NCBI GenBank assembly: GCA_913055965.1
Contig: CAJXKX010000171.1
Coordinates: 1-5,372 of the forward strand
Reading direction: 5' to 3'
Origin: an uncultured Roseovarius sp.
GTDB lineage: Bacteria; Pseudomonadota; Alphaproteobacteria; Rhodobacterales; Rhodobacteraceae
Length of the DNA: 5,372 nucleotides
Under the pieces are notes generated by a model, which saw only the letters and a list, made by a program, of their open reading frames with translations, did no database searches and had not been told where the DNA came from. The position numbers and the translations under genes are program-made. Shown one piece after another: positions 1-5,372 of this stretch; within the stretch, counting starts at the first letter, position 1, and the number at the start of each line of letters is the position of its first letter.

Positions 1-960
1 GTAATGCAGGTGGTGCGGACCGGCCCAGATATAGATGAAGATCAGCGCCCAGAAGTGGATGATCGACAGCTTGTAGCTGAACACCGGACGTTCGGCCTGT
101 TTCGGCACGAAGTAATACATCATGCCCAGGAACCCGGCGGTCAGGAAGAAGCCCACGGCGTTGTGGCCGTACCACCACTGCACCATCGCGTCCTGCACGC
201 CCGAGAACACCTGCACCGACTTCGAGCCCCAGATCGAGACCGGGATGCTGAGGTTGTTGACCACGTGCAGCATCGCCACGGTGATGATGAACGACAGGTA
301 GAACCAGTTGGCGACGTAGATATGCGGTTCGCGGCGCTTGACGATGGTGCCCAGGAACACCGCGAGATAGGCCAGCCAGACCACGGTGAGCCACCAGTCC
401 ACGTACCATTCAGGCTCGGCGTATTCCTTGGACTGCGTGGCACCCAGCAGATAGCCGGTGGCCGCGAGCACGATCACAAGCTGATAGCCCCAGAACACGA
501 ACCACGCCAGATTGCCGCCCCAGAGCCGCGCGGCGCTCGTGCGCTGCACCACGTAGAACGACGTGGCGATCAGGGCGTTGCCGCCGAAGGCGAAGATCAC
601 CGCCGAGGTATGGAGCGGACGCAACCGCCCGAAATTGGCATAGCCCTGCGCCCATTCGAAATTGAGCCCCGGGAACGCCAGCTGAAATGCGATGAACGTG
701 CCCGCGAGAAAGCCCACGACGCCCCAGAGGGCGGTCGCGATGACCCCGGCGCGCACGACACCGTCCATGTATTCCCCGGAAAGATCGACCCTGGTTTCCG
801 GCTCGTCGGTGTGCCGCAGCACCCACAGGAAAAGGCCACCCGAGACCAGCGCCACCGTCAGGGCGTTGACCAGGTAGGCCAGATCGCGCGCATAGTTCGC
901 CGCGATCAACGCGAAGAGCGTGATCAGGCCCAGCGCGATCAGCTTTATGTAATTCGTCAT
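1..960 (-). CDS. ccoN: cbb3-type cytochrome c oxidase subunit I (CcoN), 3' part cut by window edge
   Basis: Catalytic haem-copper subunit of the high-affinity cbb3 oxidase in the inner membrane; it reduces O2 to water at a haem b3-CuB site and pumps protons. The frame is open from ATG 960 to the window edge, giving the first 320 residues of a protein usually near 530. A hydrophobic segment lies near the N-terminus and several more follow. Visible ligands: His117 in RPLHTSAVIFAF (low-spin haem b), His266 in WWYGHNAVGFF (CuB), and His316-His317 in IWAGPHHLHY (CuB). Tyr310, six residues before His316, matches the CcoN tyrosine that is cross-linked to the CuB histidine. Spacings 266/310/316/317 equal those recalled for Pseudomonas stutzeri CcoN (207/251/257/258). 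The second low-spin haem ligand lies outside. Start chosen on a GAAGGGA ribosome site 6 bases upstream. ccoO, ccoQ and ccoP are expected beyond the left edge but are not seen. Confidence 0.97.
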   Translation of the reverse strand, partial: MTNYIKLIALGLITLFALIAANYARDLAYLVNALTVALVSGGLFLWVLRHTDEPETRVDLSGEYMDGVVRAGVIATALWGVVGFLAGTFIAFQLAFPGLNFEWAQGYANFGRLRPLHTSAVIFAFGGNALIATSFYVVQRTSAARLWGGNLAWFVFWGYQLVIVLAATGYLLGATQSKEYAEPEWYVDWWLTVVWLAYLAVFLGTIVKRREPHIYVANWFYLSFIITVAMLHVVNNLSIPVSIWGSKSVQVFSGVQDAMVQWWYGHNAVGFFLTAGFLGMMYYFVPKQAERPVFSYKLSIIHFWALIFIYIWAGPHHLHY

Positions 961-1038
961 GTTGCGTCCCTTCGTCTTCGACCACGCGAGTCACCAGGAC
1001 CGGCGCGCGCGCGTTTGACTGGTCTCTTAATGCGAGGG

Positions 1039-1049
1039 GTTGAGTCAAC
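1039..1049. repeat. 11-bp palindrome between FNR box 1 and the ccoN start
   Basis: GTTGAGTCAAC is a perfect odd-centred palindrome built of the TTGA/TCAA half sequences of FNR boxes, but with one base between halves instead of six. It is too short to be a normal FNR box. It would fall at about -19 to -29 of ccoN if transcription starts near 1020, so a bound protein there would block RNA polymerase. No regulator can be named. Confidence 0.4.
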
Positions 1050-1054
1050 AAACC

Positions 1055-1068
1055 TTGATCTGTGTCAA
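1055..1068. promoter_or_regulatory. FNR/FnrL box 1, proximal to ccoN
   Basis: TTGATCTGTGTCAA fits the FNR consensus TTGAT-N4-ATCAA with one change (right half GTCAA). It lies 94 bp upstream of the ccoN start codon, a usual place for class II activation of ccoNOQP by FnrL in Rhodobacter and Paracoccus relatives. Binding by the FnrL encoded in this window is inferred. Confidence 0.85.
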
Positions 1069-1086
1069 AACCGCCGGCTCCAAGGC

Positions 1087-1100
1087 TTGATCCGCGTCAA
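1087..1100. promoter_or_regulatory. FNR/FnrL box 2, proximal to usp
   Basis: TTGATCCGCGTCAA has a perfect TTGAT left half and the GTCAA right half also seen in the other two boxes. Its centre is 32 bp, about three helical turns, from box 1, so both dimers would sit on the same DNA face. It is 63 bp upstream of the usp ATG, which suits activation of usp. Confidence 0.82.
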
Positions 1101-1163
1101 TGCGCCCTGCACCCTGTTGCCCCTAATCTGCGCATATCGAAGCGAATTCAGGGGAAATGCACG

Positions 1164-2003
1164 ATGACCTACAACAGCCTTTTCACGGTCCTCACCGACC
1201 CGGCGCTGGTCGACGAAACCCTCACCCATGCCATCGCCGTGGCCGAGGCCAACGACGCCCATCTCGATGCGCTGTGCCTGGGCGTGGACCGCAGCCAGAC
1301 CGGCTATTACTACGCCGGTGCCAGCGCCGTCGTGCTTCAGGAGACGATCAGCCGGGCGCAGGAAGAGGCCGAAGAGATCGACCGTCTGGCGCGCGCGCGG
1401 CTGGACAAGGCCTCGATCCGATGGGGCTCCGAAATGGGCGTGGCGCAGCTTGCAGATATCGGCCGGCATGTCGCCGCGCGGGCCCGGTTCTCGGATCTGG
1501 TCACATTGCCGCAGCCCTATGGCGCGGGGCGCGGGGCCGAACTCGAGGCGGTGACCGAATCGGCGCTCTTCGAAGGCCGCACCCCGGTGCTCGTCGCCCC
1601 CGCGGGCGGTGCCCCGGCCCCAAAGCCGCGGCGCATCCTTCTTGGCTGGAACGAGAGCAGCGAGTCGCTCGCCGCCGCGCGCGCGGCCATGCCGCTCATG
1701 CGGATGGCCGATACCGTGCATGTCACGGTGATCGACCCGCCGATGCACGGGCCCAATCGCTCCGACCCCGGAGGGCTGATCGCGCAATATCTCTCGCGCC
1801 ATGGCGTCAGGACGGAGATCGACGTGCTGTCGCGCTCGATGCCGCGGGTCTCGGACGTGCTGTTGCGCCATGTGACCGACATGGATGCCGACATGGTGGT
1901 GATGGGGGCCTACGGCCATTCGCGTTTCCGCGAGGCGATCTTCGGCGGCGCGACCCGCTACATGCTGGAGCAGGCCAGCGTGCCAGTCTTCATGGCGCAC
2001 TGA
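1164..2003 (+). CDS. Two-domain universal stress protein (UspA family; Rhodobacter orf277-like)
   Basis: Cytoplasmic tandem Usp protein of 279 residues. The first Usp-like domain spans about 1-145 (opens MTYNSLFTVLTD) and the second about 155-279 (opens RRILLGWNES). The second domain ends with the nucleotide-binding loop Gly248-x2-Gly251-x9-Gly261 (GAYG...FGG) and a final PVFMAH strand, so ATP binding is plausible there; the first domain lacks this loop and is probably degenerate. Start chosen at 1164 because AGGGG lies 9 bases upstream and the Usp fold begins at once; an in-frame ATG at 1062 would run the reading frame through FNR box 2 and is rejected. Rhodobacter species carry a similar protein (orf277) between ccoN and fnrL, to my memory. 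Its exact role is unknown. The FNR box upstream suggests induction at low oxygen. Confidence 0.93.
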   Translation: MTYNSLFTVLTDPALVDETLTHAIAVAEANDAHLDALCLGVDRSQTGYYYAGASAVVLQETISRAQEEAEEIDRLARARLDKASIRWGSEMGVAQLADIGRHVAARARFSDLVTLPQPYGAGRGAELEAVTESALFEGRTPVLVAPAGGAPAPKPRRILLGWNESSESLAAARAAMPLMRMADTVHVTVIDPPMHGPNRSDPGGLIAQYLSRHGVRTEIDVLSRSMPRVSDVLLRHVTDMDADMVVMGAYGHSRFREAIFGGATRYMLEQASVPVFMAH

Positions 2004-2015
2004 GCGCCGGGGCGC
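2004..2015. terminator. Short GC hairpin between convergent usp and thioredoxin-like gene
   Basis: GCGCCGGGGCGC directly follows the usp stop codon and can fold as a 4-bp stem with a 4-base loop. There is no T run on either strand, so it is a weak terminator candidate at best. The convergent stops are only 18 bp apart, leaving little room for another signal. Confidence 0.25.
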
Positions 2016-2021
2016 AACGCG

Positions 2022-2507
2022 TCAGCCCTGCCGCGCCAGCCGGGCAAAGGCGGGCCGCAGCGCATCCGCGCGCTGCGGCCCCCGCAGCGTCTCGCGCAGA
2101 TGGCCCGCGCCGTCGAACAGCAGCAGCGTCACGTGCGGCACGCCGTGACGCGCGGCGAAATCCGTGCCCTCCGCCGTGCGGATATTGGCGATGAGATACA
2201 GCACCTCGCTTTCCTCGAACCCGCGCAGCGCAGCGCGCGTCTCGTCCTGCAGCGCATTGCAGACCGGGCATTGCGGATCGTGCACCTGCACCACCACCGG
2301 CACGCCCTGCCCCAGCCGGCTCAGGTCGTGCTCGGCCTGGATCGCCTGCACATGGCCCACCCCCCAGACACCGGCCCCGCCCAGCGCGACAAGACCCGCC
2401 GCCCCGATCCCGATGCGGCCCAGCACCGAGCGGCGCGACACCGTCCCGACAGGCGCGGTCTTCCGCGCGGACCGCGTTGCGTTGCGGGGCTTGCGTGTCT
2501 TCGTCAT
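2022..2507 (-). CDS. Membrane-anchored or exported thioredoxin-like protein
   Basis: Small protein of 161 residues. Residues 1-29 are basic and end in SRRSVLG, which resembles a twin-arginine motif; a Gly/Ala-rich hydrophobic stretch (about 32-51) follows, so it is an anchor or Tat-like signal, putting the rest in the periplasm. A thioredoxin-fold domain follows: VVVQVHDPQC strand, Cys80-Pro-Val-Cys83 active site (CPVC), and the cis-proline loop GVPHVT with Pro124. This suggests a thiol oxidoreductase or a sensor; the substrate is unknown. It lacks the Cys-x3-Cys copper motif of Sco/SenC proteins, so a copper-insertion role is not supported. Start at 2507 is supported by GGAG 7 bases upstream. 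It lies 107 bp behind fnrL on the same strand and may be cotranscribed with it. It could also assist haem or cytochrome c maturation, but nothing in the sequence shows that. Confidence 0.83.
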   Translation of the reverse strand: MTKTRKPRNATRSARKTAPVGTVSRRSVLGRIGIGAAGLVALGGAGVWGVGHVQAIQAEHDLSRLGQGVPVVVQVHDPQCPVCNALQDETRAALRGFEESEVLYLIANIRTAEGTDFAARHGVPHVTLLLFDGAGHLRETLRGPQRADALRPAFARLARQG

Positions 2508-2515
2508 GGGTGCGC

Positions 2516-2538
2516 TCCATCCGGCTCCTGCGGATGGA
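2516..2538 (-). promoter_or_regulatory. Hairpin covering the ribosome site of the thioredoxin-like gene
   Basis: An 8-bp perfect inverted repeat (TCCATCCG at 2516-2523, CGGATGGA at 2531-2538) with a 7-base loop lies 8 bp upstream of the start codon. In the mRNA, three of the four bases of the GGAG ribosome site (2518-2515) are in the stem, and the loop carries a second AGGAG. The fold could limit translation; this is inferred from the sequence only. Confidence 0.5.
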
Positions 2539-2571
2539 AATCTATGACGTGTTCCGGCTACGTTGAACGGA

Positions 2572-2587
2572 CCGCGTGCCGACGCGG
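2572..2587 (-). terminator. Possible weak terminator behind fnrL
   Basis: CCGCGT-GCCG-ACGCGG is a perfect 6-bp stem with a 4-base loop, 27 bp beyond the fnrL stop codon. On the fnrL strand it is followed by TCCGTTCAACG, with no T tract, so termination would be weak or absent and read-through into the thioredoxin-like gene is possible. Confidence 0.35.
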
Positions 2588-2614
2588 CTTCACGATCGCG
2601 TCAGCGCACCCGCC

Positions 2615-3379
2615 TCAGACCAGCATCCCGCCGTCGCTGTCGTCGCCCGCCTCTTCGAGCAGACGGCCCATGTCGGGGATGGTGACGCGGCGCTTGCCCT
2701 CGAGCGAGATCACCCCGTCCTTGCGGAGCGCTGAAACCTGACGGCTCACCGTCTCGAGCGTCAGACCGAGGTAATCCGCCATCGCCTCGCGCGTGAGCGG
2801 CAGGTCCAGAACGAGCGGCCCGCGCGTGCCCTGCATCGACAGCGCCGCATCGCGCCGCGCGATGATCGCGATGAGCGAGGCGATCTTCTCGCGCGCGGTC
2901 TTGCGGCCCAGCACCAGCATCCACTCGCGCGCCGCGTCCAACTCGTCGAGCGTCATCTCCAGCAGGCGCTGCGCGATATGGGGCGTGCGCACCATCATCT
3001 GTTCGAACGGTTTGCGGCGGAAACAGCACATCACCATGTCGGTGGTCGCCACCACGTCATAGCTGGCGCGTTCGCGCCCCGGACGGCCCACGAAGTCGCT
3101 GGGCAGCAGCAGGCCCACCATCTGCGTGCGCCCGTCCTCCATCGTCTGCGTGAGCGTGGCGATGCCCGACACGACCGAGGCGACGAAATCCATCTGGTCG
3201 CCGGACCAGATAACCGTCTGCCCCGCCTCGAAATTGCGGTAATACTTGATCTGCTCGAGCAGTTCCAGCTCGTCCGCCTCGCACCGCGCACAGACCGCAC
3301 GATGCCGGATCGGACAGTCGCCGCAGTCCACATGCGCGCTTTGCGCGATTTTCTCGCTGATCGCCACTTTGCCATCCAT
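2615..3379 (-). CDS. fnrL: FnrL, oxygen-sensing Crp/Fnr-family transcription regulator
   Basis: Cytoplasmic regulator of 254 residues that activates or represses genes at low oxygen through an oxygen-labile 4Fe-4S cluster. The N-terminal cysteines are Cys19-x2-Cys22-x7-Cys30-x2-Cys33 (CGDCPIRHRAVCARC); the central Cys118-Cys119 (MVMCCF) aligns with Cys122 of E. coli FNR. The cyclic-nucleotide-like barrel spans about 45-130, the dimer helix about 140-170 and the winged helix-turn-helix about 195-235. The recognition helix holds LETVSRQ with Glu209, Ser212 and Arg213, the E-x2-SR pattern that reads TTGAT. Sequence as recalled closely matches Rhodobacter FnrL. Start set at 3379: it is the only start codon near the conserved N-terminus, although the frame remains open upstream. 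No clear ribosome site precedes it, and an FNR box ends 3 bp away. It is divergent from hemN, an arrangement also known in Rhodobacter. Confidence 0.96.
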   Translation of the reverse strand: MDGKVAISEKIAQSAHVDCGDCPIRHRAVCARCEADELELLEQIKYYRNFEAGQTVIWSGDQMDFVASVVSGIATLTQTMEDGRTQMVGLLLPSDFVGRPGRERASYDVVATTDMVMCCFRRKPFEQMMVRTPHIAQRLLEMTLDELDAAREWMLVLGRKTAREKIASLIAIIARRDAALSMQGTRGPLVLDLPLTREAMADYLGLTLETVSRQVSALRKDGVISLEGKRRVTIPDMGRLLEEAGDDSDGGMLV

Positions 3380-3382
3380 CGC

Positions 3383-3396
3383 TTGATCTGGGTCAA
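3383..3396. promoter_or_regulatory. FNR/FnrL box 3, between fnrL and hemN
   Basis: TTGATCTGGGTCAA matches the FNR consensus with the same GTCAA right half as boxes 1 and 2. Its centre (3389.5) is exactly 41.5 bp from the A of the hemN ATG, the class II activating distance if transcription starts at that base. On the other side it lies 3 bp from the fnrL start codon, where a bound dimer would more likely block fnrL than activate it. Confidence 0.87.
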
Positions 3397-3417
3397 GGAG
3401 CTTACACCCACGAACTG

Positions 3418-3431
3418 TAAACTTTGAATCA
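3418..3431 (+). promoter_or_regulatory. Predicted hemN -10 element and start of a leaderless transcript
   Basis: TAAACT at 3418-3423 matches four of six positions of TATAAT and lies 7 bp before the hemN ATG. With FNR box 3 in place of a -35 element, transcription is predicted at 3430-3431, at the start codon itself. No ribosome site lies in the 18 bases before the ATG. Confidence 0.55.
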
Positions 3432-4786
3432 TGGATACGCAAACCGAACTCGCCCGCCTGGGTCTTTTTGACGCCAAGGTCCCCCGCTATACCAGCTATC
3501 CGACCGCGCCGCATTTCGGCCGCTCGGTGGGTCCCGGTCACTTCACCGACTGGATCGGCGCCATCCCCGAGGGATCGGAGGTGTCGCTCTACGTCCATGT
3601 CCCGTTCTGCCGCAGGCTGTGCTGGTTCTGCGCCTGCCGAACGCAGGGCACGCAGAGCGATGCGCCGGTGATCGCCTATCTCGAAACGCTCAAGGCCGAG
3701 ATCGCGATGCTGGGCCGGTTGCTGCCTTCGGGCGTGCGGCTGTCGCGGCTGCACTGGGGCGGCGGCACGCCGACCCTGCTGCAACCCGCGATGATGACCG
3801 ATCTCGCCGGGGCGATTCGCGACATCGCGCCTTTTACCGACACGACCGAATTCTCGGTCGAGATCGACCCCAACGAGATCGACGGCCCGCGCCTCGACGC
3901 TCTGGCCGCGGCGGGCATGAACCGCGCCTCGATCGGGGTGCAGGATTTCGACGACGACATTCAAAAGACGATCGGCCGCCTGCAAAGCTACGACATCACC
4001 CGCGAGGCGGCCGAGGAAATCCGCGCCCGCGGCGTGGCCAGCCTCAACGCCGACATCCTCTACGGGCTGCCGCACCAGACCCGCGCACGAATGACCGAGA
4101 GCGTGCAGAAGCTTCTGTCGCTCAACCCCGACCGCGTCGCGCTCTACGGCTACGCGCATGTTCCGTGGATGGCCAAACGCCAGCAGATGATCCCGTCGGA
4201 CGCCCTGCCCACCCCACAGGAACGCCTCGCACTCTTCGAGACCGCCCGGCGGCTGTTTCTCTGGGACAATTACGACGAGATCGGCATCGACCATTTCGCG
4301 ACGCGCGACGACGGCCTCAGCGTGGCGCAAAAGGCCGGACGCCTGCGCCGCAATTTCCAGGGCTATACCGACGACACGTCCGATGTGCTGATCGGCCTCG
4401 GTGCGTCCTCGATCTCGCGCTTTCCGCAAGGCTACGCGCAGAATGCCCCTGCCACCGGGGCGCACACGGCGGCGATCCGCGAGGGCCGGTTCTCGACCAC
4501 GCGCGGCCATGTCTTCTCTGACGAGGACCGGATGCGCGGCCGGATGATCGAGGCGCTGATGTGCGACTTCCGCATCGACGCGGACGAGATCGCGCGCGAT
4601 TTCGGGATCGCGGACCGCGCGCTCCGGGCAATCCTCTCCGACGTGGCGCGGGCCTTCGACGGGCACCTGACACTCGACGAGAGCGGCCTTTCCATTCCCC
4701 ACGAGGCGCGCCCGCTCACCCGCATGATCGCGCGCCGGATCGACGCCTACGAGATGGACGAACAGGGGCACAGTTCGGCGATCTGA
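3431..4786 (+). CDS. hemN: Oxygen-independent coproporphyrinogen III dehydrogenase (HemN, called HemZ in Rhodobacter)
   Basis: Cytoplasmic radical-SAM enzyme of 451 residues (E. coli HemN 457). It oxidatively decarboxylates two propionates of coproporphyrinogen III to give protoporphyrinogen IX without oxygen, supplying haem and bacteriochlorophyll synthesis. N-terminal PRYTSYPTAPHF (18-29) is the HemN-specific leader segment. The cluster motif is Cys60-x3-Cys64-x2-Cys67-x-Cys69 (PFCRRLCWFCAC); the fourth Cys is typical of HemN and helps separate it from HemW-like proteins. Further motifs: Tyr54 before the cluster, GGGTPT (110-115), VEIDP (143-147), GVQDF (169-173), NADILYGLP (206-214). The C-terminal HemN domain follows NFQGYT. 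Start is fixed by an in-frame TGA two codons upstream and by the conserved N-terminus. FNR box 3 suggests FnrL activation. Two hemN-like genes are common in Rhodobacter; only one is in view. Confidence 0.96.
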   Translation: MDTQTELARLGLFDAKVPRYTSYPTAPHFGRSVGPGHFTDWIGAIPEGSEVSLYVHVPFCRRLCWFCACRTQGTQSDAPVIAYLETLKAEIAMLGRLLPSGVRLSRLHWGGGTPTLLQPAMMTDLAGAIRDIAPFTDTTEFSVEIDPNEIDGPRLDALAAAGMNRASIGVQDFDDDIQKTIGRLQSYDITREAAEEIRARGVASLNADILYGLPHQTRARMTESVQKLLSLNPDRVALYGYAHVPWMAKRQQMIPSDALPTPQERLALFETARRLFLWDNYDEIGIDHFATRDDGLSVAQKAGRLRRNFQGYTDDTSDVLIGLGASSISRFPQGYAQNAPATGAHTAAIREGRFSTTRGHVFSDEDRMRGRMIEALMCDFRIDADEIARDFGIADRALRAILSDVARAFDGHLTLDESGLSIPHEARPLTRMIARRIDAYEMDEQGHSSAI

Positions 4787-4787
4787 C

Positions 4788-4805
4788 GGGGCCGCGACCG
4801 GCCCC
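4788..4805. terminator. GC hairpin between convergent hemN and ABC transporter genes
   Basis: GGGGCC and GGCCCC form a perfect 6-bp stem with a 6-base loop, directly behind the hemN stop and overlapping the end of the spacer before the ABC gene stop. It could act on both strands. No T tract follows on either side, so efficiency is uncertain. Confidence 0.45.
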
Positions 4806-4807
4806 CC

Positions 4808-5372
4808 TCAGCCCGCCGCCTTCGGCGCGCGCCCGTCCAGCGCCGCGGCGAGCAGCGTGCGCGCATAGTCGGTGCGCGGCGCGGAAAACAGCGCCTCGGC
4901 CTCCCCCGCCTCGACGATATCGCCGTCCTTCATCACCAGCACCCGATGGCTCATCGCCCGCACCACCGCCAGATCGTGGCTGATGAACAGGTAGGCCAGC
5001 CCGTATTTCACCTGCAGGTCGCGCAGCAAATCCACGATCTGCACCTGCACCGTCATGTCGAGCGCGCTTGTCGGCTCGTCCAGCACCACCAGACGGGGCC
5101 GCAATATCATCGCGCGGGCAATCGCGATGCGCTGCCGCTGACCGCCAGAGAATTCATGCGGGTAGCGATCCATCGCGGCCGGATCGAGCCCGACCTCCTC
5201 CATCACCTCGGCGACCAGATCGCGCTCGGGCCGCCCGCCGGGATTGCCGTGCACGCCCAGCCCCTCGGCGATGATCTGCACGCAGCTCATCCGGGGGGAA
5301 AGGCTGCCGAACGGATCCTGAAACACGATCTGCATCTGCGCCCGGCGCTTGCGCAGTTCGCGCGTGGACCAG
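4808..5372 (-). CDS. ABC transporter ATP-binding protein, oligopeptide/YejF type, C-terminal part (5' end outside window)
   Basis: C-terminal 187 residues of a nucleotide-binding domain that powers uptake of small peptides or similar solutes at the inner membrane. The frame is open to the right edge: WSTRELRKRRAQ precedes the Met codon at 5335, so that Met is internal. Seen in order, counted from it: the Q-loop VFQDPFGSLSPRM (4-16), signature SGGQRQRIAIARA (63-75), Walker B LVVLDEPTSALD (82-93), and H-loop FISHDL (117-122). QDPFGSLSP and YGLAYLFISHDLAVVRA are typical of Opp/Dpp/Yej ATPases; many of these (YejF, GsiA) are double-domain proteins, and this could be the second domain. Walker A lies outside the window. 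The protein ends shortly after the core, without the long C-terminal extension usual in OppD/DppD. Substrate not determined. No sign of a functional link to hemN, which it faces tail to tail. Confidence 0.93.
   Translation of the reverse strand, partial: WSTRELRKRRAQMQIVFQDPFGSLSPRMSCVQIIAEGLGVHGNPGGRPERDLVAEVMEEVGLDPAAMDRYPHEFSGGQRQRIAIARAMILRPRLVVLDEPTSALDMTVQVQIVDLLRDLQVKYGLAYLFISHDLAVVRAMSHRVLVMKDGDIVEAGEAEALFSAPRTDYARTLLAAALDGRAPKAAG

Larger units (their letters stand above)
961..1163. promoter_or_regulatory. Divergent ccoN / usp promoter region with two FNR boxes
   Basis: This 203-bp spacer holds no gene. It contains two FNR boxes (centres 1061.5 and 1093.5), an 11-bp palindrome (1039-1049) and an alternating GC run (1003-1013). 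If each gene is activated from its nearer box at the usual -41.5, transcription would start near 1020 for ccoN and near 1135 for usp. Weak -10 candidates sit at the matching places: CATTAA on the minus strand at 1032-1027, and TAATCT on the plus strand at 1124-1129. Leaders would be about 60 and 29 bases. The starts are inferred from spacing alone. Confidence 0.75.

Noticed and set aside
1003..1013. Alternating GC run, possible Z-DNA
   Set aside because: Eleven bases of alternating GC are common in DNA of this base composition; no other signal supports a function.
1062..1163. Longer N-terminus for usp from ATG 1062
   Set aside because: It would code through FNR box 2 and the promoter region, and a good ribosome site precedes the ATG at 1164, where the Usp domain begins.
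4..1167. 387-residue plus-strand open frame opposite ccoN
   Set aside because: It is antisense to a fully convincing CcoN, is His/Arg/Asp-rich without recognisable domains, and crosses both FNR boxes; a GC-rich shadow frame.
1065..2000. 311-residue frame antisense to usp
   Set aside because: Low-complexity Arg/His/Gly composition and full overlap with a clear two-domain Usp protein; frame openness follows from high GC.
3380..4771. Extension of the fnrL frame to a 718-residue protein antisense to hemN
   Set aside because: The open frame is real, but the conserved FnrL begins at 3379 and the extension is the complement of HemN codons with no family likeness.
1..5372. Search for tRNA, CRISPR arrays, insertion sequences or prophage genes
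   Set aside because: No repeats with regular spacing, no transposase or integrase motifs, and no tRNA-like fold seen; gene content is ordinary chromosomal.

Overview
The window is GC-rich DNA with the gene content and protein sequences of an alphaproteobacterium of the Rhodobacterales (Rhodobacter/Paracoccus/Roseobacter group). It carries the oxygen-response core known from photosynthetic and denitrifying members of that group: ccoN (cbb3 cytochrome oxidase subunit I), a two-domain universal stress protein in the position of the Rhodobacter 'orf277' gene, a small membrane-anchored or exported thioredoxin-like protein, fnrL (oxygen-sensing Fe-S regulator) and hemN/hemZ (oxygen-independent coproporphyrinogen III dehydrogenase). 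The group assignment rests on recalled protein families and gene order, not on a database search.

Layout: ccoN runs leftwards off the left edge from 960. A 203-bp divergent promoter region (961-1163) follows, with two FNR boxes, then usp rightwards (1164-2003). The thioredoxin-like gene (2507-2022) converges on usp with an 18-bp gap. Behind it on the same strand lies fnrL (3379-2615). A 51-bp divergent spacer with a third FNR box separates fnrL from hemN (3431-4786, rightwards). hemN converges, across a 21-bp hairpin spacer, on the C-terminal ATP-binding domain of an oligopeptide/Yej-type ABC transporter (5372-4808) that is cut by the right edge.

How it fits together: FnrL assembles its iron-sulfur cluster when oxygen is low and binds TTGAT-N4-GTCAA boxes. 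All three boxes here have that same hybrid form. They lie upstream of ccoN, usp and hemN, and directly against the start codon of fnrL. Low oxygen would thus raise a high-affinity oxidase (CcoN), a stress protein and the anaerobic haem step that supplies haem for the oxidase, while FnrL may control its own gene. The thioredoxin-like gene has no FNR box of its own and may be read from fnrL or from its own promoter.

The gene set is a known arrangement, and I saw no undescribed multi-gene system. The points worth a second look are in the non-coding DNA: an hemN start that looks leaderless, with the FNR box centred exactly 41.5 bp from the ATG; a symmetrical pair of boxes in the ccoN-usp spacer; an extra 11-bp palindrome beside them; and a hairpin that covers the ribosome site of the thioredoxin-like gene.
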